From contig NZ_CP114287.1 of assembly GCF_027111295.1 (NCBI RefSeq), positions 4,092,001-4,156,000 on the forward strand: a stretch of 64,000 nt of DNA. Direction: 5' to 3'. Shown piece by piece: positions 8,401 to 17,118 of this stretch (positions are counted from its first letter, which is position 1; every line of letters starts with the position of its first letter). This DNA is from Flavobacterium gelatinilyticum. GTDB lineage: Bacteria > Bacteroidota > Bacteroidia > Flavobacteriales > Flavobacteriaceae. The notes under the pieces are model-generated. The model saw only the letters and a program-made list of their open reading frames with translations, had not been told where the DNA came from and ran no database searches. A program made the position numbers and the translations under genes.

Positions 8401-11400
8401 TTGGCATTTGCCGGTTTTGGGATTTTCTTATTCAGCTGTTTTTGATATTCCTGCTGCTGTTTATAAGAATTACTTGTTGTATTGAAATTGAATCCAAACC
8501 AGATTAATTTAAGCGCTTCATCTTTCAATATAATACGATTCGAACGTTTGTTTAAATTTTGAAACGGAATGTACAGTTTTTGTGAGCCAAGCATAGATTT
8601 AGTATTAACCTGCATGCTGTACGAGTCATTGATGTTTAGTAAATTCCAGTTCTGTTTGGTAAATTGATCCAAAGAGCTGTCGTACATAGATGCCAGAATT
8701 TCAGCTTCATTTTTTGTTCCTGAAGCATTTAGTTTAAATGACCAGTTTTCTTTAATTCCGGGTTCCAGTTTGTTTCTAAAAGTTTGTACATCGAATTTTA
8801 ATTCTGGAGTTTCTGATTTTAGAAATACATATAAATTGCTGTTGAATTTTTCGTTTTCAAAAACAGATTCAAAATTGAATGTAAGAGCATTTTGAAATTC
8901 TTTTTGAATAGGAATCTTAACCATAGTTTCATTGTTTTTCAAATGATAAGTTTCTTCTGAAAAAACATTGTTGTCAAAGCTTCCTGTGGCTGTTATGTAA
9001 AGTTCGGGAATAACGGAGGTTATTTTTAACTGAACAAAACCGTCTTTTTTTGGATCTGTATTGATTTGCGAAACAGTAAAAAGTTTATCGGTGTCAAATT
9101 TGTCTCTGCTTTGTTTGATGGTAACATTTGAAATGTCTTCTATTAAATTGTCATAACTGTCTTTTGCAGAAAAAACAATCTTGTAGTTTCCGGATTTATA
9201 ATCTGAAATAAAATCGAGAGGAAGGATTTTGTCTTTCTCTGTATCGATATTTTTAGAATAAACGAGTGTTTCTTTTATTTCCTCTTTTGGATTTTCGTTG
9301 TTTTCAAAAGGAAATAATTGTTCGAAGTCCTCTTTTGTGATGTCTTCAAAATCCGGTTTGTTGAAAATTCTGGTTTTAAATTTTGTTGATGACGGATTTA
9401 CAAAATAGATTTTCAGTTCTCCTTTTGCAGCTAAAAATTCATCGTTTAAATTGGTACTGTGAAGCTTTATTACGTTTTTATTTTTTGTTTCAATCTGAGT
9501 ATCAACAGCTGCTTCTAAGTCAAGATTATGATAGCCTGCTTTTAGAATTGTTTCCGCGTCATGTGTTTCACCGTTTATATCGGTAACTGAAACTTCAATT
9601 TCATAATTGAAAACAGGAAGGTTTTCTTTTATACTGTTTTTAGAAGGAAGAGCCGTAAAATCAATTGTAAATTTCCCCGAAGAATCGGTTGTAGTTTCTC
9701 CCTCAGCTATGGTTTCACGTTCTTCATAAGCATAAAAACGTCTTGAATAATTGGTAAAACGAGTTATTGAGTAGGTTACTTTTGCATTAGAAATACTGCT
9801 TCCTGCAAAAGCCTTAGCGCTTCCTTTTATTTTAACGGACTGGTTGATCTGATAATTTCCTTTCTTAGCATCAAATACAACTTCAAATTTAGGACGTTTG
9901 TATTCTTCAACCTTAAAAGCAATATGTGAATTTTCAAAATCAATATTTTCCCAAAAAGAATCTTTCTTTTTATTCTTATTATAATTTTTACTGTTTTTAT
10001 TAGTATTGGGTTCTTCGGCATTTAAGGTAAAGCGGCCTGTAAGTCCGTTGTTAGGAAGCATAAAATCGCCTGAAAATGATCCGAATTCATTTGTAGTTAC
10101 ATCAAATTCTGTAAAATCGTTTCCTTTTGCGTCATCAACGATAATTGTGAAAGTAGTATTGGGAACTACTTTTTTTGTTGCTTTATTTTTAAGAACAGCA
10201 ATTCCTTTGTAATAAACTTTTTGACCGGGACGATAAATAGCACGGTCAAGATATAACTCAACTTTTAGATTTGATAACTTTTCATCTTCCTCATATTTGT
10301 ATCTGCCATTGTACGGGATATAGCCTTTTTGAACAGAAAGAGTGTCATTCTCAGTTGTTATGAGAATAGGATCATTTCTGTAGTTTTCTTTTTTGTTAGT
10401 ATAAAGAGCAGTGCCGTTTTTGTTTGTTTTAATTTTAAAAACGTCATTTTTAATTACAGCATTTTCTACAGGTTTTCCGGTTTTTCGATCCACAACCTGA
10501 TAGCTTTCTCCTTTACTGCTTTGACTTGCCAGTGCAGTAAGGTTAGAAACAGTCATGGTTTCAAATGTATAAGTCTTTTTTTCTTCTGTATCTGAATCAC
10601 TTTCAAAACAAACTAAGTAGGATCCCTTTTTTAATTGAGGGAGCAGCACCTCGGTTGAATATTCAAAAAAGTCCTTTTTATCTTTAAGTACGTATAATTT
10701 TGCAGCCGAGGGTTGTACTTTTTGAATAATATCATTTCTGAGACTGTCTTTTTTTCTGCCGTATTTTTCTAATTCTAAAAGTTGTTTGTTTGCAATTTTA
10801 AAGAAAGAAATTTTTAAATGGGCAGCATTTTTATGTCTTATTAAAGCTCTCGTATTTTCCTGTTCATAAGTATATTTTTGAAGCTCGGCACGAAGTGATT
10901 TATAAAGTATATTTTCTTTTTTTTGATAGGCTAATCTGTAAGCATTTGATCTAACGCCGCTGTTCAGAATGCTGTCCAGTAAACTAATCGCTTTTATGTT
11001 ATAATCTGGATGTAATTCTTTTGAAGCATTTTGAGTGTAAAAAACTGCTTTTTCAAACTGTATTTTTTGAGTTAATGAAAGATCACTATTCTTTTTTTGC
11101 AGAGTATTCAGCGCATGGATGTAATCTTCGTTTACAACGAGCAGGTATTTTTTGCAGAATTCAATTCGGTTCCAAAGATTTTCTAAATCAGGATTGTTCT
11201 TTTCCTGTTTTTGATATAATTGAAGAACAGTTTTGATTCTCTCATTTGTTAGTAATCCAAAATCAGCATTTATAAAATCATTAGATTCTCCTAGCAGAAC
11301 TTTTTTATATTCATTATAATCATTTTTTTGAAAAGTATATATGTCAATTCTGCTTGTACAAATACTGATATTTTCTTTTACAATAAAGTCAAAGAGATTT

Positions 11401-11942
11401 TGCTTTTTGAATTTTTCTAAAACAGGATAGTCAAAAATCAATTCATATTTTGTTAAAGGAGTATTTTTTAAGATATTTTCATTCTCCAGACTTTGCTTTA
11501 AAATGGCAGTAATCTGATTAGTTAAATTCTTTTCGGTCCAGGTTAGGAAATTATCATCAATAGTTTCAAGGTTGGTGCGCTGCCTTATTTTATATTCATT
11601 TAAGCTGAAATAATCATTTAGACATTTAGCATAAACTACATTTAAAATAGCTTTTGAAGGAATAGATGCTTGATCTTTAATCGATTTGAGGTTGTCGATA
11701 ATCTTAGCCTGTGCATTTTCTTCGAGAGTCTGGATGTATTTTGACTGAAAGAAAAAGCATTTTATCATTTGTACTTCATCTTTTTCTAAAACAGCTTTTT
11801 TGTAGATTTTCTCCACTATTTCATTTGCTGATTTTATTTTGCCTTCGTTTTCAAAAGTCATAACGTTCTTCCAGTTTCTATCATTTTGCTGCGCAAATGC
11901 AATTGTAGAAAGGAATAGAAAAGCAAGTAATATTTTTTTCAT
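5448..11942 (-). CDS. alpha-2-macroglobulin family protein with internal SusC-like CarboxypepD_reg/plug cassette
   Basis: An exported protein of 2164 residues; bacterial relatives trap attacking proteases. The signal peptide is MKKILLAFLFLSTIAFAQ and there is no lipobox. A helical N-terminal part runs to about 480. An MG2 domain (YRPGQKVYYKG, about 560-640) and further macroglobulin domains follow. Residues about 1182-1376 are foreign to the family: a carboxypeptidase-regulatory-like domain (GIITDQNNEGLPGVSI), the SusC linker EVVVTAYG (about 1259) and a TonB-receptor plug (LFILDGK ... GVIIITTK). The A2M domain resumes (FFPDLRTDAKGKVSFNF), then the thioester motif CAEQ at 1619-1622 and C-terminal domains. 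No barrel follows the plug, so this is not a TonB receptor. The cassette sits just before the A2M domain, where the bait region would be expected. Confidence 0.92.
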   Translation of the reverse strand: MKKILLAFLFLSTIAFAQQNDRNWKNVMTFENEGKIKSANEIVEKIYKKAVLEKDEVQMIKCFFFQSKYIQTLEENAQAKIIDNLKSIKDQASIPSKAILNVVYAKCLNDYFSLNEYKIRQRTNLETIDDNFLTWTEKNLTNQITAILKQSLENENILKNTPLTKYELIFDYPVLEKFKKQNLFDFIVKENISICTSRIDIYTFQKNDYNEYKKVLLGESNDFINADFGLLTNERIKTVLQLYQKQEKNNPDLENLWNRIEFCKKYLLVVNEDYIHALNTLQKKNSDLSLTQKIQFEKAVFYTQNASKELHPDYNIKAISLLDSILNSGVRSNAYRLAYQKKENILYKSLRAELQKYTYEQENTRALIRHKNAAHLKISFFKIANKQLLELEKYGRKKDSLRNDIIQKVQPSAAKLYVLKDKKDFFEYSTEVLLPQLKKGSYLVCFESDSDTEEKKTYTFETMTVSNLTALASQSSKGESYQVVDRKTGKPVENAVIKNDVFKIKTNKNGTALYTNKKENYRNDPILITTENDTLSVQKGYIPYNGRYKYEEDEKLSNLKVELYLDRAIYRPGQKVYYKGIAVLKNKATKKVVPNTTFTIIVDDAKGNDFTEFDVTTNEFGSFSGDFMLPNNGLTGRFTLNAEEPNTNKNSKNYNKNKKKDSFWENIDFENSHIAFKVEEYKRPKFEVVFDAKKGNYQINQSVKIKGSAKAFAGSSISNAKVTYSITRFTNYSRRFYAYEERETIAEGETTTDSSGKFTIDFTALPSKNSIKENLPVFNYEIEVSVTDINGETHDAETILKAGYHNLDLEAAVDTQIETKNKNVIKLHSTNLNDEFLAAKGELKIYFVNPSSTKFKTRIFNKPDFEDITKEDFEQLFPFENNENPKEEIKETLVYSKNIDTEKDKILPLDFISDYKSGNYKIVFSAKDSYDNLIEDISNVTIKQSRDKFDTDKLFTVSQINTDPKKDGFVQLKITSVIPELYITATGSFDNNVFSEETYHLKNNETMVKIPIQKEFQNALTFNFESVFENEKFNSNLYVFLKSETPELKFDVQTFRNKLEPGIKENWSFKLNASGTKNEAEILASMYDSSLDQFTKQNWNLLNINDSYSMQVNTKSMLGSQKLYIPFQNLNKRSNRIILKDEALKLIWFGFNFNTTSNSYKQQQEYQKQLNKKIPKPANAKMISGIITDQNNEGLPGVSITVKGTQRMTSSDFDGYYEIEAAPKEELIFSYLAFDTESVKVGNKKTIDISLIENTSKLQEVVVTAYGTQKKKSMTASVVAIKSQVIEEGEEDEGVFSSSSMAEMVSGMASGIQIRGAADIGDSSPLFILDGKIISQTDFKSLKTQDILDISVVKDKNLLASYGSKASNGVIIITTKNALEELNQVKARKNLSETAFFFPDLRTDAKGKVSFNFTSPESLTAWKLRLLAHNKDAVSGYLEKSVITQKEIMVMPNLPRFLREKDTIVISAKISNVTAEAKTGIASLQFFDAVTMEPIDAKMLNAQNIKNFTIPAYGNTIANWKITIPEGLQGVQYKIAAKAGNFSDGEESIIPVLTNTMLVTESIPVWVRENSAKEYTFENLKNNTSTTLRNHLFTFEYTSNPTWLAIQSLPYLMEYEHECAEQTFARFYANALATEIISNNPKIAAVFEEWRKKGKPASKLEENEELKSLILAETPWIQDAQNEDEKKKNLSLLFDLEKMKSSQESIFEKLKQKQKPSGGFSWFDGSDESEYITRHILAGLGHLERLSKNTNNSKIEEIAKTGIPFIDRKFLEYHQARTRDLKASEKLIWFNPYSDLHYLYTRSFYLEKYPLSDTLKKATKLYLETAKKDWLNYSIYEKGLAALTLNRFGEKDSAKKILESLKETSSNNEDWGMYWIANKAGWYWYQAPIETQALLIEAFAEINNDTKSVDAMKVWLLKNKQTKNWPTTKSTTEAVYALLMQGTGWLSIKDNTIIKLGDEKIMTKKLSENEKEAETGYIKLNWKADEIKKEMASIKIENKSKVPGYGGVYWQYFEDLEKIKNDSGSGLNLSKELYLKKNTLEGNQLEKITAKNHLKTGDLVTVRLIITAREDVEYIHLKDMRASCFEPVNVLSEYKYKDGLGYYMSTKDAATHFFFDRIKKGTYILEYDIRVNNSGEFSNGITTIQSMYAPEFASHTKGIRVTVD

Positions 11943-12057
11943 AAAGTAGTTTTAGAATATAGAGGACTTTTAGAAGATAAAGGTTGGGAAGATTAAAAAT
12001 AATTTTCGTACAAAGTAGTAATTTATCAGTAAATGCAATAAGAGATTTTATATTTCT

Positions 12058-12065
12058 TATTTTTG
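12058..12065 (+). promoter_or_regulatory. -7 element TATTTTTG, four bases before the TPR gene
   Basis: An exact TAnnTTTG match ends at 12065 and the ATG begins at 12070, so the predicted transcription start falls on or next to the start codon (leaderless mRNA). No good -33 box is visible. Confidence 0.45.
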
Positions 12066-12069
12066 AAGC

Positions 12070-12759
12070 ATGAAAAAACTGCTCATCATTCTGTTAATTC
12101 TCCCAATATATGGCTGGGCTCAGACTAATTTTGAAAAGGCAGAAAAATTGTTTCATTCTAAGAAGTACAATGAAGCAGAAGTTCTTTTTGAAGGAATTTT
12201 AAAAAGCAGTCCATCTGATATAAAAACACTGGAATATTTGGGTGAAATAGCAGGGCATCAAAAATCCTGGGTAAAAGGAGCGGCATATTTTAAAAAACTA
12301 AAAACATTAAAACCCAATACAGCAGATTATTTCTTTAAATATGGAGGCTGTCTGGCTATGAGGGCGGTAGAAGTAAACCGGTTAAAAGCTTTTACTATGG
12401 TAGGAGACATGAAAGAGGCTTTTGAAAAAGCAATTGAACTAAATCCGAAGCATGTTCAGGCAAGATGGGCTTTAATCGAAATATATTTGCAACTGCCCGG
12501 CATTTTGGGAGGCAGTGAATCCAAAGCTATTGCATATTCTAATGAACTGGCTCAGTTTTCGCCTGTTGATGGGTATTTATCTAGAGGCAGGATCGAAGAT
12601 TATTTTAAAAGATACAATCTGGCCGAGAAAAATTATAGGAAAGCACATGAAATTGGCAATTCAAAAGTAACATTTCAAAAATTATATAATTTATATTTGA
12701 ACAAATTAAAAGACCCTAAAAAAGCAGGGGAATTAAAACAAAAATTCGAATCATCATAA
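12070..12759 (+). CDS. exported tetratricopeptide-repeat protein
   Basis: A protein of 229 residues with a signal peptide (MKKLLIILLILPIYGWAQ). The rest is built of helical TPR-like repeats: FEKAEKLFHSKKYNEAEVLF, an A-x-x-Y-F-x-K-L repeat near 75, an AFEKAIELNPKHVQARWALI repeat near 115-135, and a final NLAEKNYRKAHEIG repeat. TPRs usually mediate protein contacts, and no enzymatic motif is visible. It is divergent from the macroglobulin gene and upstream of the Mur ligase (64-base gap). Confidence 0.8.
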   Translation: MKKLLIILLILPIYGWAQTNFEKAEKLFHSKKYNEAEVLFEGILKSSPSDIKTLEYLGEIAGHQKSWVKGAAYFKKLKTLKPNTADYFFKYGGCLAMRAVEVNRLKAFTMVGDMKEAFEKAIELNPKHVQARWALIEIYLQLPGILGGSESKAIAYSNELAQFSPVDGYLSRGRIEDYFKRYNLAEKNYRKAHEIGNSKVTFQKLYNLYLNKLKDPKKAGELKQKFESS

Positions 12760-12823
12760 CTCAATTGCAATAGTACGTTTGACAGTCTATTTTGATTGGG
12801 ATTTTTATAAAAATGGATTTTAA

Positions 12824-14179
12824 ATGAAAACACATTTTATCGCTATTGGCGGCAGCGCGATGCACAATTTGGCATTGGCATTACATAATAAAGGATATCA
12901 GGTTACAGGAAGCGACGATGCTATTTTTGAACCTTCAAAATCAAGACTGGAGAAAAAAGGAATTCTTCCTGCAGAGATGGGATGGTTTCCTGAGAAAATA
13001 ACTTCGGATATTGATGCCATTATTTTAGGCATGCACGCAAAAGCTGATAACCCTGAATTATTGAAAGCACAGGAATTAGGATTGAAAATTTATTCGTATC
13101 CTGAATTTTTATACGAGCAGTCTAAAAATAAAACGCGTGTGGTAATTGGAGGTTCACACGGTAAAACAACCATTACTTCAATGATTTTGCATGTAATGCA
13201 CTATCATAATATTGCGGTAGATTATATGGTAGGGGCACAGTTGGAAGGTTTTGACACGATGGTGCATCTTACGGAAGAAAATGATTTTATGGTTCTGGAA
13301 GGCGATGAATATTTGTCATCTCCAATAGACCGTCGTCCAAAGTTTCATTTATACCAGCCAAATATTGCTTTAATTTCAGGAATTGCATGGGATCACATTA
13401 ATGTTTTTCCAACGTATGAGAATTATGTAGAGCAGTTTGAGATCTTTATAGAAAAAATTACCAACGGTGGTATTTTGGTTTATAACGAAAATGATTCTGA
13501 AGTGAAACGTGTTTCAGAAGCTGCAGCAAATCCAATTCGTAAACTGCCTTACCATACTCCGGAATATTCTGTAAATGATGGCGTGACTTTATTAAAAACT
13601 CCGGAAGGCGATATGCCAATCGAAGTTTTTGGCGCGCATAATTTAAATAACCTTGCCGGAGCAAAATGGATCTGCCAGAATATGGGAGTTGACGAAGCTG
13701 ATTTTTACGAAGCTATTGCCAGTTTTAAAGGTGCCTCTAAACGTCTTGAAAAAATAGCAGAAGGAAAAGGAAAAGTTGCCTATAAAGATTTTGCACACTC
13801 ACCAAGTAAAGTTGCCGCAACGACTAAAGCAGTTAAAGAACAATACCCGGATAGAACTTTAGTTGCCTGTCTGGAATTACACACCTACAGCAGTTTAAAT
13901 GCCGAATTTTTAAAAGAATACGAAGGTGCTTTAGAATATGCCGATACAGCAGTTGTATTTTATTCTCCGGATGCTGTAAAAATTAAACAGCTTGAAGAAG
14001 TGACTTACGAGCAGATTGCAAAAGCTTTTAATCGCGAAGATTTAGTAATTTATACCAATCCAGCTGAGTTTAAAGAATATTTATTCAATTTAAATCTGGA
14101 TAATTCTGCCCTTTTATTAATGAGTTCAGGAAATTACGGAGGTTTGAATTTTGATGAAGTAAAAGGTTTAATAGAGTAA
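12824..14179 (+). CDS. mpl: Mur ligase family protein, probably UDP-MurNAc:tripeptide ligase Mpl
   Basis: A cytoplasmic ATP-dependent ligase of 451 residues. It has an N-terminal Rossmann-like domain (HFIAIGGSAMHNLA), the ATP loop GGSHGKTTITS (about 109-119), a central domain with the WDHINVF motif and a C-terminal domain with SPSKVAATTKAV. Mpl attaches murein tripeptide to UDP-MurNAc during peptidoglycan recycling. The distinction from MurC rests on this gene lying outside a dcw cluster and on the overall sequence style, so the exact substrate is an inference. A terminator follows. Confidence 0.78.
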   Translation: MKTHFIAIGGSAMHNLALALHNKGYQVTGSDDAIFEPSKSRLEKKGILPAEMGWFPEKITSDIDAIILGMHAKADNPELLKAQELGLKIYSYPEFLYEQSKNKTRVVIGGSHGKTTITSMILHVMHYHNIAVDYMVGAQLEGFDTMVHLTEENDFMVLEGDEYLSSPIDRRPKFHLYQPNIALISGIAWDHINVFPTYENYVEQFEIFIEKITNGGILVYNENDSEVKRVSEAAANPIRKLPYHTPEYSVNDGVTLLKTPEGDMPIEVFGAHNLNNLAGAKWICQNMGVDEADFYEAIASFKGASKRLEKIAEGKGKVAYKDFAHSPSKVAATTKAVKEQYPDRTLVACLELHTYSSLNAEFLKEYEGALEYADTAVVFYSPDAVKIKQLEEVTYEQIAKAFNREDLVIYTNPAEFKEYLFNLNLDNSALLLMSSGNYGGLNFDEVKGLIE

Positions 14180-14204
14180 TTAATCAATTAGAAAATTTTA
14201 TAAG

Positions 14205-14238
14205 GTGCCAATTGTTATGCAGTTGGCACTTTTTTTTT
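14205..14238 (+). terminator. Rho-independent terminator after the Mur ligase
   Basis: GTGCCAA (14205-14211) pairs with TTGGCAC (14223-14229), leaving an 11-base loop, and a run of nine T follows. It lies between convergent genes. Confidence 0.82.
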
Positions 14239-14247
14239 ATCTATTTC

Positions 14248-14877
14248 CTAGTTTGAGATTTCTTCTCCAAATTTATAATGTCCCGCGATTTTGTACTTAA
14301 ATAAACAATCTTCTAAAACTTGCCCGCGGCCAACATTATGAACGATTAAATTTCTCTTTCCATCTTTGGATTTTTTGTTGGTTACAATTCCAATATGAGG
14401 CAATTTTTCATTAATAAGCCAGGTTACGATTTCTCCGGTTTTATAATCTTTCGGATTTTTTGTAACAGATAGTTTTGAACCTTTTCTTTCAAAAAATGTT
14501 TCAAGGTTTGGTACTCTTCGATGATCAATATTGGTATCGGTTTTGGTTAGTCCCCATTTTTTAGGATAAACAGCGAAATTTTCAAGCATATCTTCATGAA
14601 CTTCCTGCTGTAAGTCTATATTTAATTTGCGGTAAGAACGAATTATAACATCTGTACATACCCCTTTATTTTTAGGCACATCTCCGTTTGGATATTGTAT
14701 GCTGAAATAAGCAGGATCATAATCGATAGAAGGATCGATTATTGAGATTGAGGCTTGAGAAAGTTTTTCTGAAAAAGTATCTGCGATTGAATCGTTGCCG
14801 TTTAAGAAAGTATTTGTTTCTTTTTGATGGCATGAAATAAAATTAACAAAAACTAGAAGAAGCGTTAGTTTTTTCAT
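14248..14877 (-). CDS. DUF1287 family lipoprotein
   Basis: The ATG at 14877 is chosen because it begins directly with the lipoprotein signal peptide (MKKLTLLLVFVNFISC, lipobox cysteine at 16); the longer in-frame start adds 15 residues before it. The mature part carries the DUF1287 hallmarks YPNGDVPKNKGVCTDVIIR, HRRVPNLETFF, TGEIVTW and LPHIGIVTNKK, with Cys and His placed as in NlpC/P60-like amidase folds. E. coli YijF is a family member of unknown role. A peptidoglycan-related activity is conceivable but not shown. Confidence 0.85.
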   Translation of the reverse strand: MKKLTLLLVFVNFISCHQKETNTFLNGNDSIADTFSEKLSQASISIIDPSIDYDPAYFSIQYPNGDVPKNKGVCTDVIIRSYRKLNIDLQQEVHEDMLENFAVYPKKWGLTKTDTNIDHRRVPNLETFFERKGSKLSVTKNPKDYKTGEIVTWLINEKLPHIGIVTNKKSKDGKRNLIVHNVGRGQVLEDCLFKYKIAGHYKFGEEISN

Positions 14878-14983
14878 TGTGAATAGTTTACGTTGCAAAG
14901 TAAGGGAATTTGAAATGAACAAAAGTTTTTGAATGATTTTTCTTTCTTTTTAATTTATATTCGCTCCTTGAAAATTTTATTTT

Positions 14984-15673
14984 ATGGAACCAACTTACTT
15001 TGCTATAAAACACTGGGCTGATGATGACAAACCTCGTGAAAAATTAATGCAGAAGGGGAAAGAAGCATTAAGTAATGCCGAATTGATTGCGATTTTGATT
15101 GGATCCGGAAGCCGAAAAGAATCTGCTGTTGATTTAAGTAAACGCATTTTGGCCAGCGTTGAGAATTTAAATGCTTTGGGAAAAATGACGCTTACTCAGT
15201 TAATGAAGTTTAAAGGAGTAGGGGCAGCTAAGGCTGTAACGATCATTGCTGCTTTAGAATTAGGAAGACGGCAAAGATCAGAAGATGTGCTGAAACTTAA
15301 AAAAATAACATCAAGCAAAAATGTTTTTGAAATTATGCAGCCTGTTATAGGAGAACTGCCCCATGAAGAATTTTGGGTGCTTTTTCTGAATAATTCGAAT
15401 AAGATAATTTCTAAATCGCAATTAAGCAAAGGAGGTATATCGGCAACTGTTGTTGATGTAAGGCTGGTTTTTAAAATGGCTCTCGAAATTGGTGCTACAG
15501 CCTTGATTTTGTGCCATAATCATCCATCAGGTTCATTGATTCCAAGTGAAGGTGATAAGGAGATTACAAAAAAGATGAAAATTGCAGGAAATAGTTTAGA
15601 TGTTAAAATTTTAGATCATATCATCATTACTGAAACAAAATATTATAGTTTTGTAGATGAAGGAATATTTTAA
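14984..15673 (+). CDS. radC: RadC family JAB-domain protein
   Basis: A 229-residue protein with an N-terminal helix-hairpin-helix region (LMKFKGVGAAKA, about 70-81) and a C-terminal JAB/MPN domain carrying the metal-binding motif HNHPSG with downstream Ser and Asp (about 178-191). Originally named for DNA repair, but the family's true role remains unclear. The start is 20 bases after a TATATTCG box (14956-14963). It is only three bases from the next gene, so radC, the HAD gene and the following exported protein probably form one transcript. Confidence 0.92.
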   Translation: MEPTYFAIKHWADDDKPREKLMQKGKEALSNAELIAILIGSGSRKESAVDLSKRILASVENLNALGKMTLTQLMKFKGVGAAKAVTIIAALELGRRQRSEDVLKLKKITSSKNVFEIMQPVIGELPHEEFWVLFLNNSNKIISKSQLSKGGISATVVDVRLVFKMALEIGATALILCHNHPSGSLIPSEGDKEITKKMKIAGNSLDVKILDHIIITETKYYSFVDEGIF

Positions 15674-15676
15674 TCT

Positions 15677-16363
15677 ATGAATACCAATATAACCGACATC
15701 TTTTTTGATTTAGATCATACGCTATGGGATTTCGATAAAAACTCTGAAATGGCTTTTGACCGAATCTTTAAAAGTAAATATGCCGAAATTAAAACAGAGG
15801 ATTTTATCAAAGAATATCTGCCGATTAATCAGGAATGCTGGCGATTGTATCAGAATGATTTAATCACTCATGAAGAATTACGTTATAACCGTTTGAAGCT
15901 TTCTTTTAATGCATTGAATTATGTGATTTCAGATGAAAATATTCTTCAGATTGCCAATGATTATATAGAATTCCTGACAGATAATAATTACTTGTTTGAC
16001 GGAGCTATCGAAGTATTGGAATATCTTAAACCGAAATACAGACTGCATATTATAACCAATGGTTTTGCTAATGTTCAGGACAAAAAAATAGCAAATGCTG
16101 CTCTGGGAGGTTATTTTACCACAATTACAAATTCGGAACTGGCTGGTGTAAAAAAGCCAAATAGTATTATCTTTGATTATGCTGTTAATCTGGCTCAGTC
16201 CTCAAAAGAAAACAGTATTATGATTGGTGATGATTTCGAAGCTGATATTAATGGTGCATTAAATGCCGGTTTAGATGCCATCTTTTTTAATATTAGAAAT
16301 ATTGATACGCCTAAAGATTTTAAACAAATTAACCATTTATTAGAACTAAAAAAATATCTATAG
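15677..16363 (+). CDS. yjjG: YjjG-type HAD hydrolase (noncanonical pyrimidine nucleotidase)
   Basis: A 228-residue soluble HAD phosphatase with motif I FFDLDHTLWDFD (catalytic Asp pair), motif II IITNG, motif III Lys in GVKKPNS and motif IV MIGDDFEADINGA. The TLWDF sequence and length match YjjG, which dephosphorylates pyrimidine nucleotides including damaged or halogenated ones. The substrate is inferred from similarity. It is tightly packed between radC and the next gene (gaps of three and two bases). Confidence 0.85.
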   Translation: MNTNITDIFFDLDHTLWDFDKNSEMAFDRIFKSKYAEIKTEDFIKEYLPINQECWRLYQNDLITHEELRYNRLKLSFNALNYVISDENILQIANDYIEFLTDNNYLFDGAIEVLEYLKPKYRLHIITNGFANVQDKKIANAALGGYFTTITNSELAGVKKPNSIIFDYAVNLAQSSKENSIMIGDDFEADINGALNAGLDAIFFNIRNIDTPKDFKQINHLLELKKYL

Positions 16364-16365
16364 CT

Positions 16366-17118
16366 ATGAAAATAAAAGTTTTATTGACTTTTCTATTGTG
16401 TTCGGTTGTTGGATTTTCACAATCAATAAACGACTACAAAGGTGTTATTATACCTTTGAAATATGAATTTATGAAATCAGATAACCAGTACAGACTGGCA
16501 ACATTAACGAAACAGAACTTGCAGAAAGCAGGATTTGAGGCTTATTATATAAACGAAACACTTCCTGCCGGTTTTGGCGACAGATGTGATTTGTTATACA
16601 TCGATGTAAAAAGAGATAATGGATTTTTGGTAACTAAGCTTTACGTTGAGTTTAAAGATTGTTACGGAAAAGTAGTCTACACATCTGAGATAGGGAAAAG
16701 CAGGGAAAAAGAATATGAAGTGGCGTATAAAGAAAGTTTAGACAATGCTTTTGTCTCTGTCATTGGCCAGCATTACAAGTACAACGGAAAAACTATTGCT
16801 GCATCAAGAGAGACTGCGGCTGCAACAACTCCTGCTGTTTCAAATACTCCTACTCCTGTCACTGCAACAGTTGCAGCTCCGACTGTAAATCTTTCAGATC
16901 CTAATTTGTTATATGCACAGCCAACAGAAAACGGATATCAATTGATTGATAAAACGCCAAAAGTTGTAATGAAACTTTTAAAAACATCTCGTCCTGATTC
17001 TTTTATAGCTATTAAAGAAGGAATTCAGGGATCTTTAAATGCCAAGGATAATCAATGGTATTTTGAGTATTACCAAAATGACAAACTAATTTCTGAAAAA
17101 GTTTCAGTTAAGTTTTAG
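16366..17118 (+). CDS. exported protein of unknown function
   Basis: I do not recognise a named family. The protein has 250 residues with a signal peptide (LLCSVVGFSQ). A folded N-terminal part (about 20-140) contains two Cys that could form a disulfide. A low-complexity Ala/Thr/Pro/Val linker (about 145-175) follows, then a small C-terminal domain ending in EKVSVKF. It is likely periplasmic or attached to the outer membrane. It is translationally close to the HAD gene. The stop codon lies inside a heptamer tandem repeat (17113-17140). Confidence 0.75.
   Translation: MKIKVLLTFLLCSVVGFSQSINDYKGVIIPLKYEFMKSDNQYRLATLTKQNLQKAGFEAYYINETLPAGFGDRCDLLYIDVKRDNGFLVTKLYVEFKDCYGKVVYTSEIGKSREKEYEVAYKESLDNAFVSVIGQHYKYNGKTIAASRETAAATTPAVSNTPTPVTATVAAPTVNLSDPNLLYAQPTENGYQLIDKTPKVVMKLLKTSRPDSFIAIKEGIQGSLNAKDNQWYFEYYQNDKLISEKVSVKF

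Noticed and set aside
7803..8410. A frameshifted or remnant SusC gene inside the macroglobulin gene
   Set aside because: The frame is continuous on both sides and there is no trace of barrel sequence, so it is a true in-frame domain insertion.
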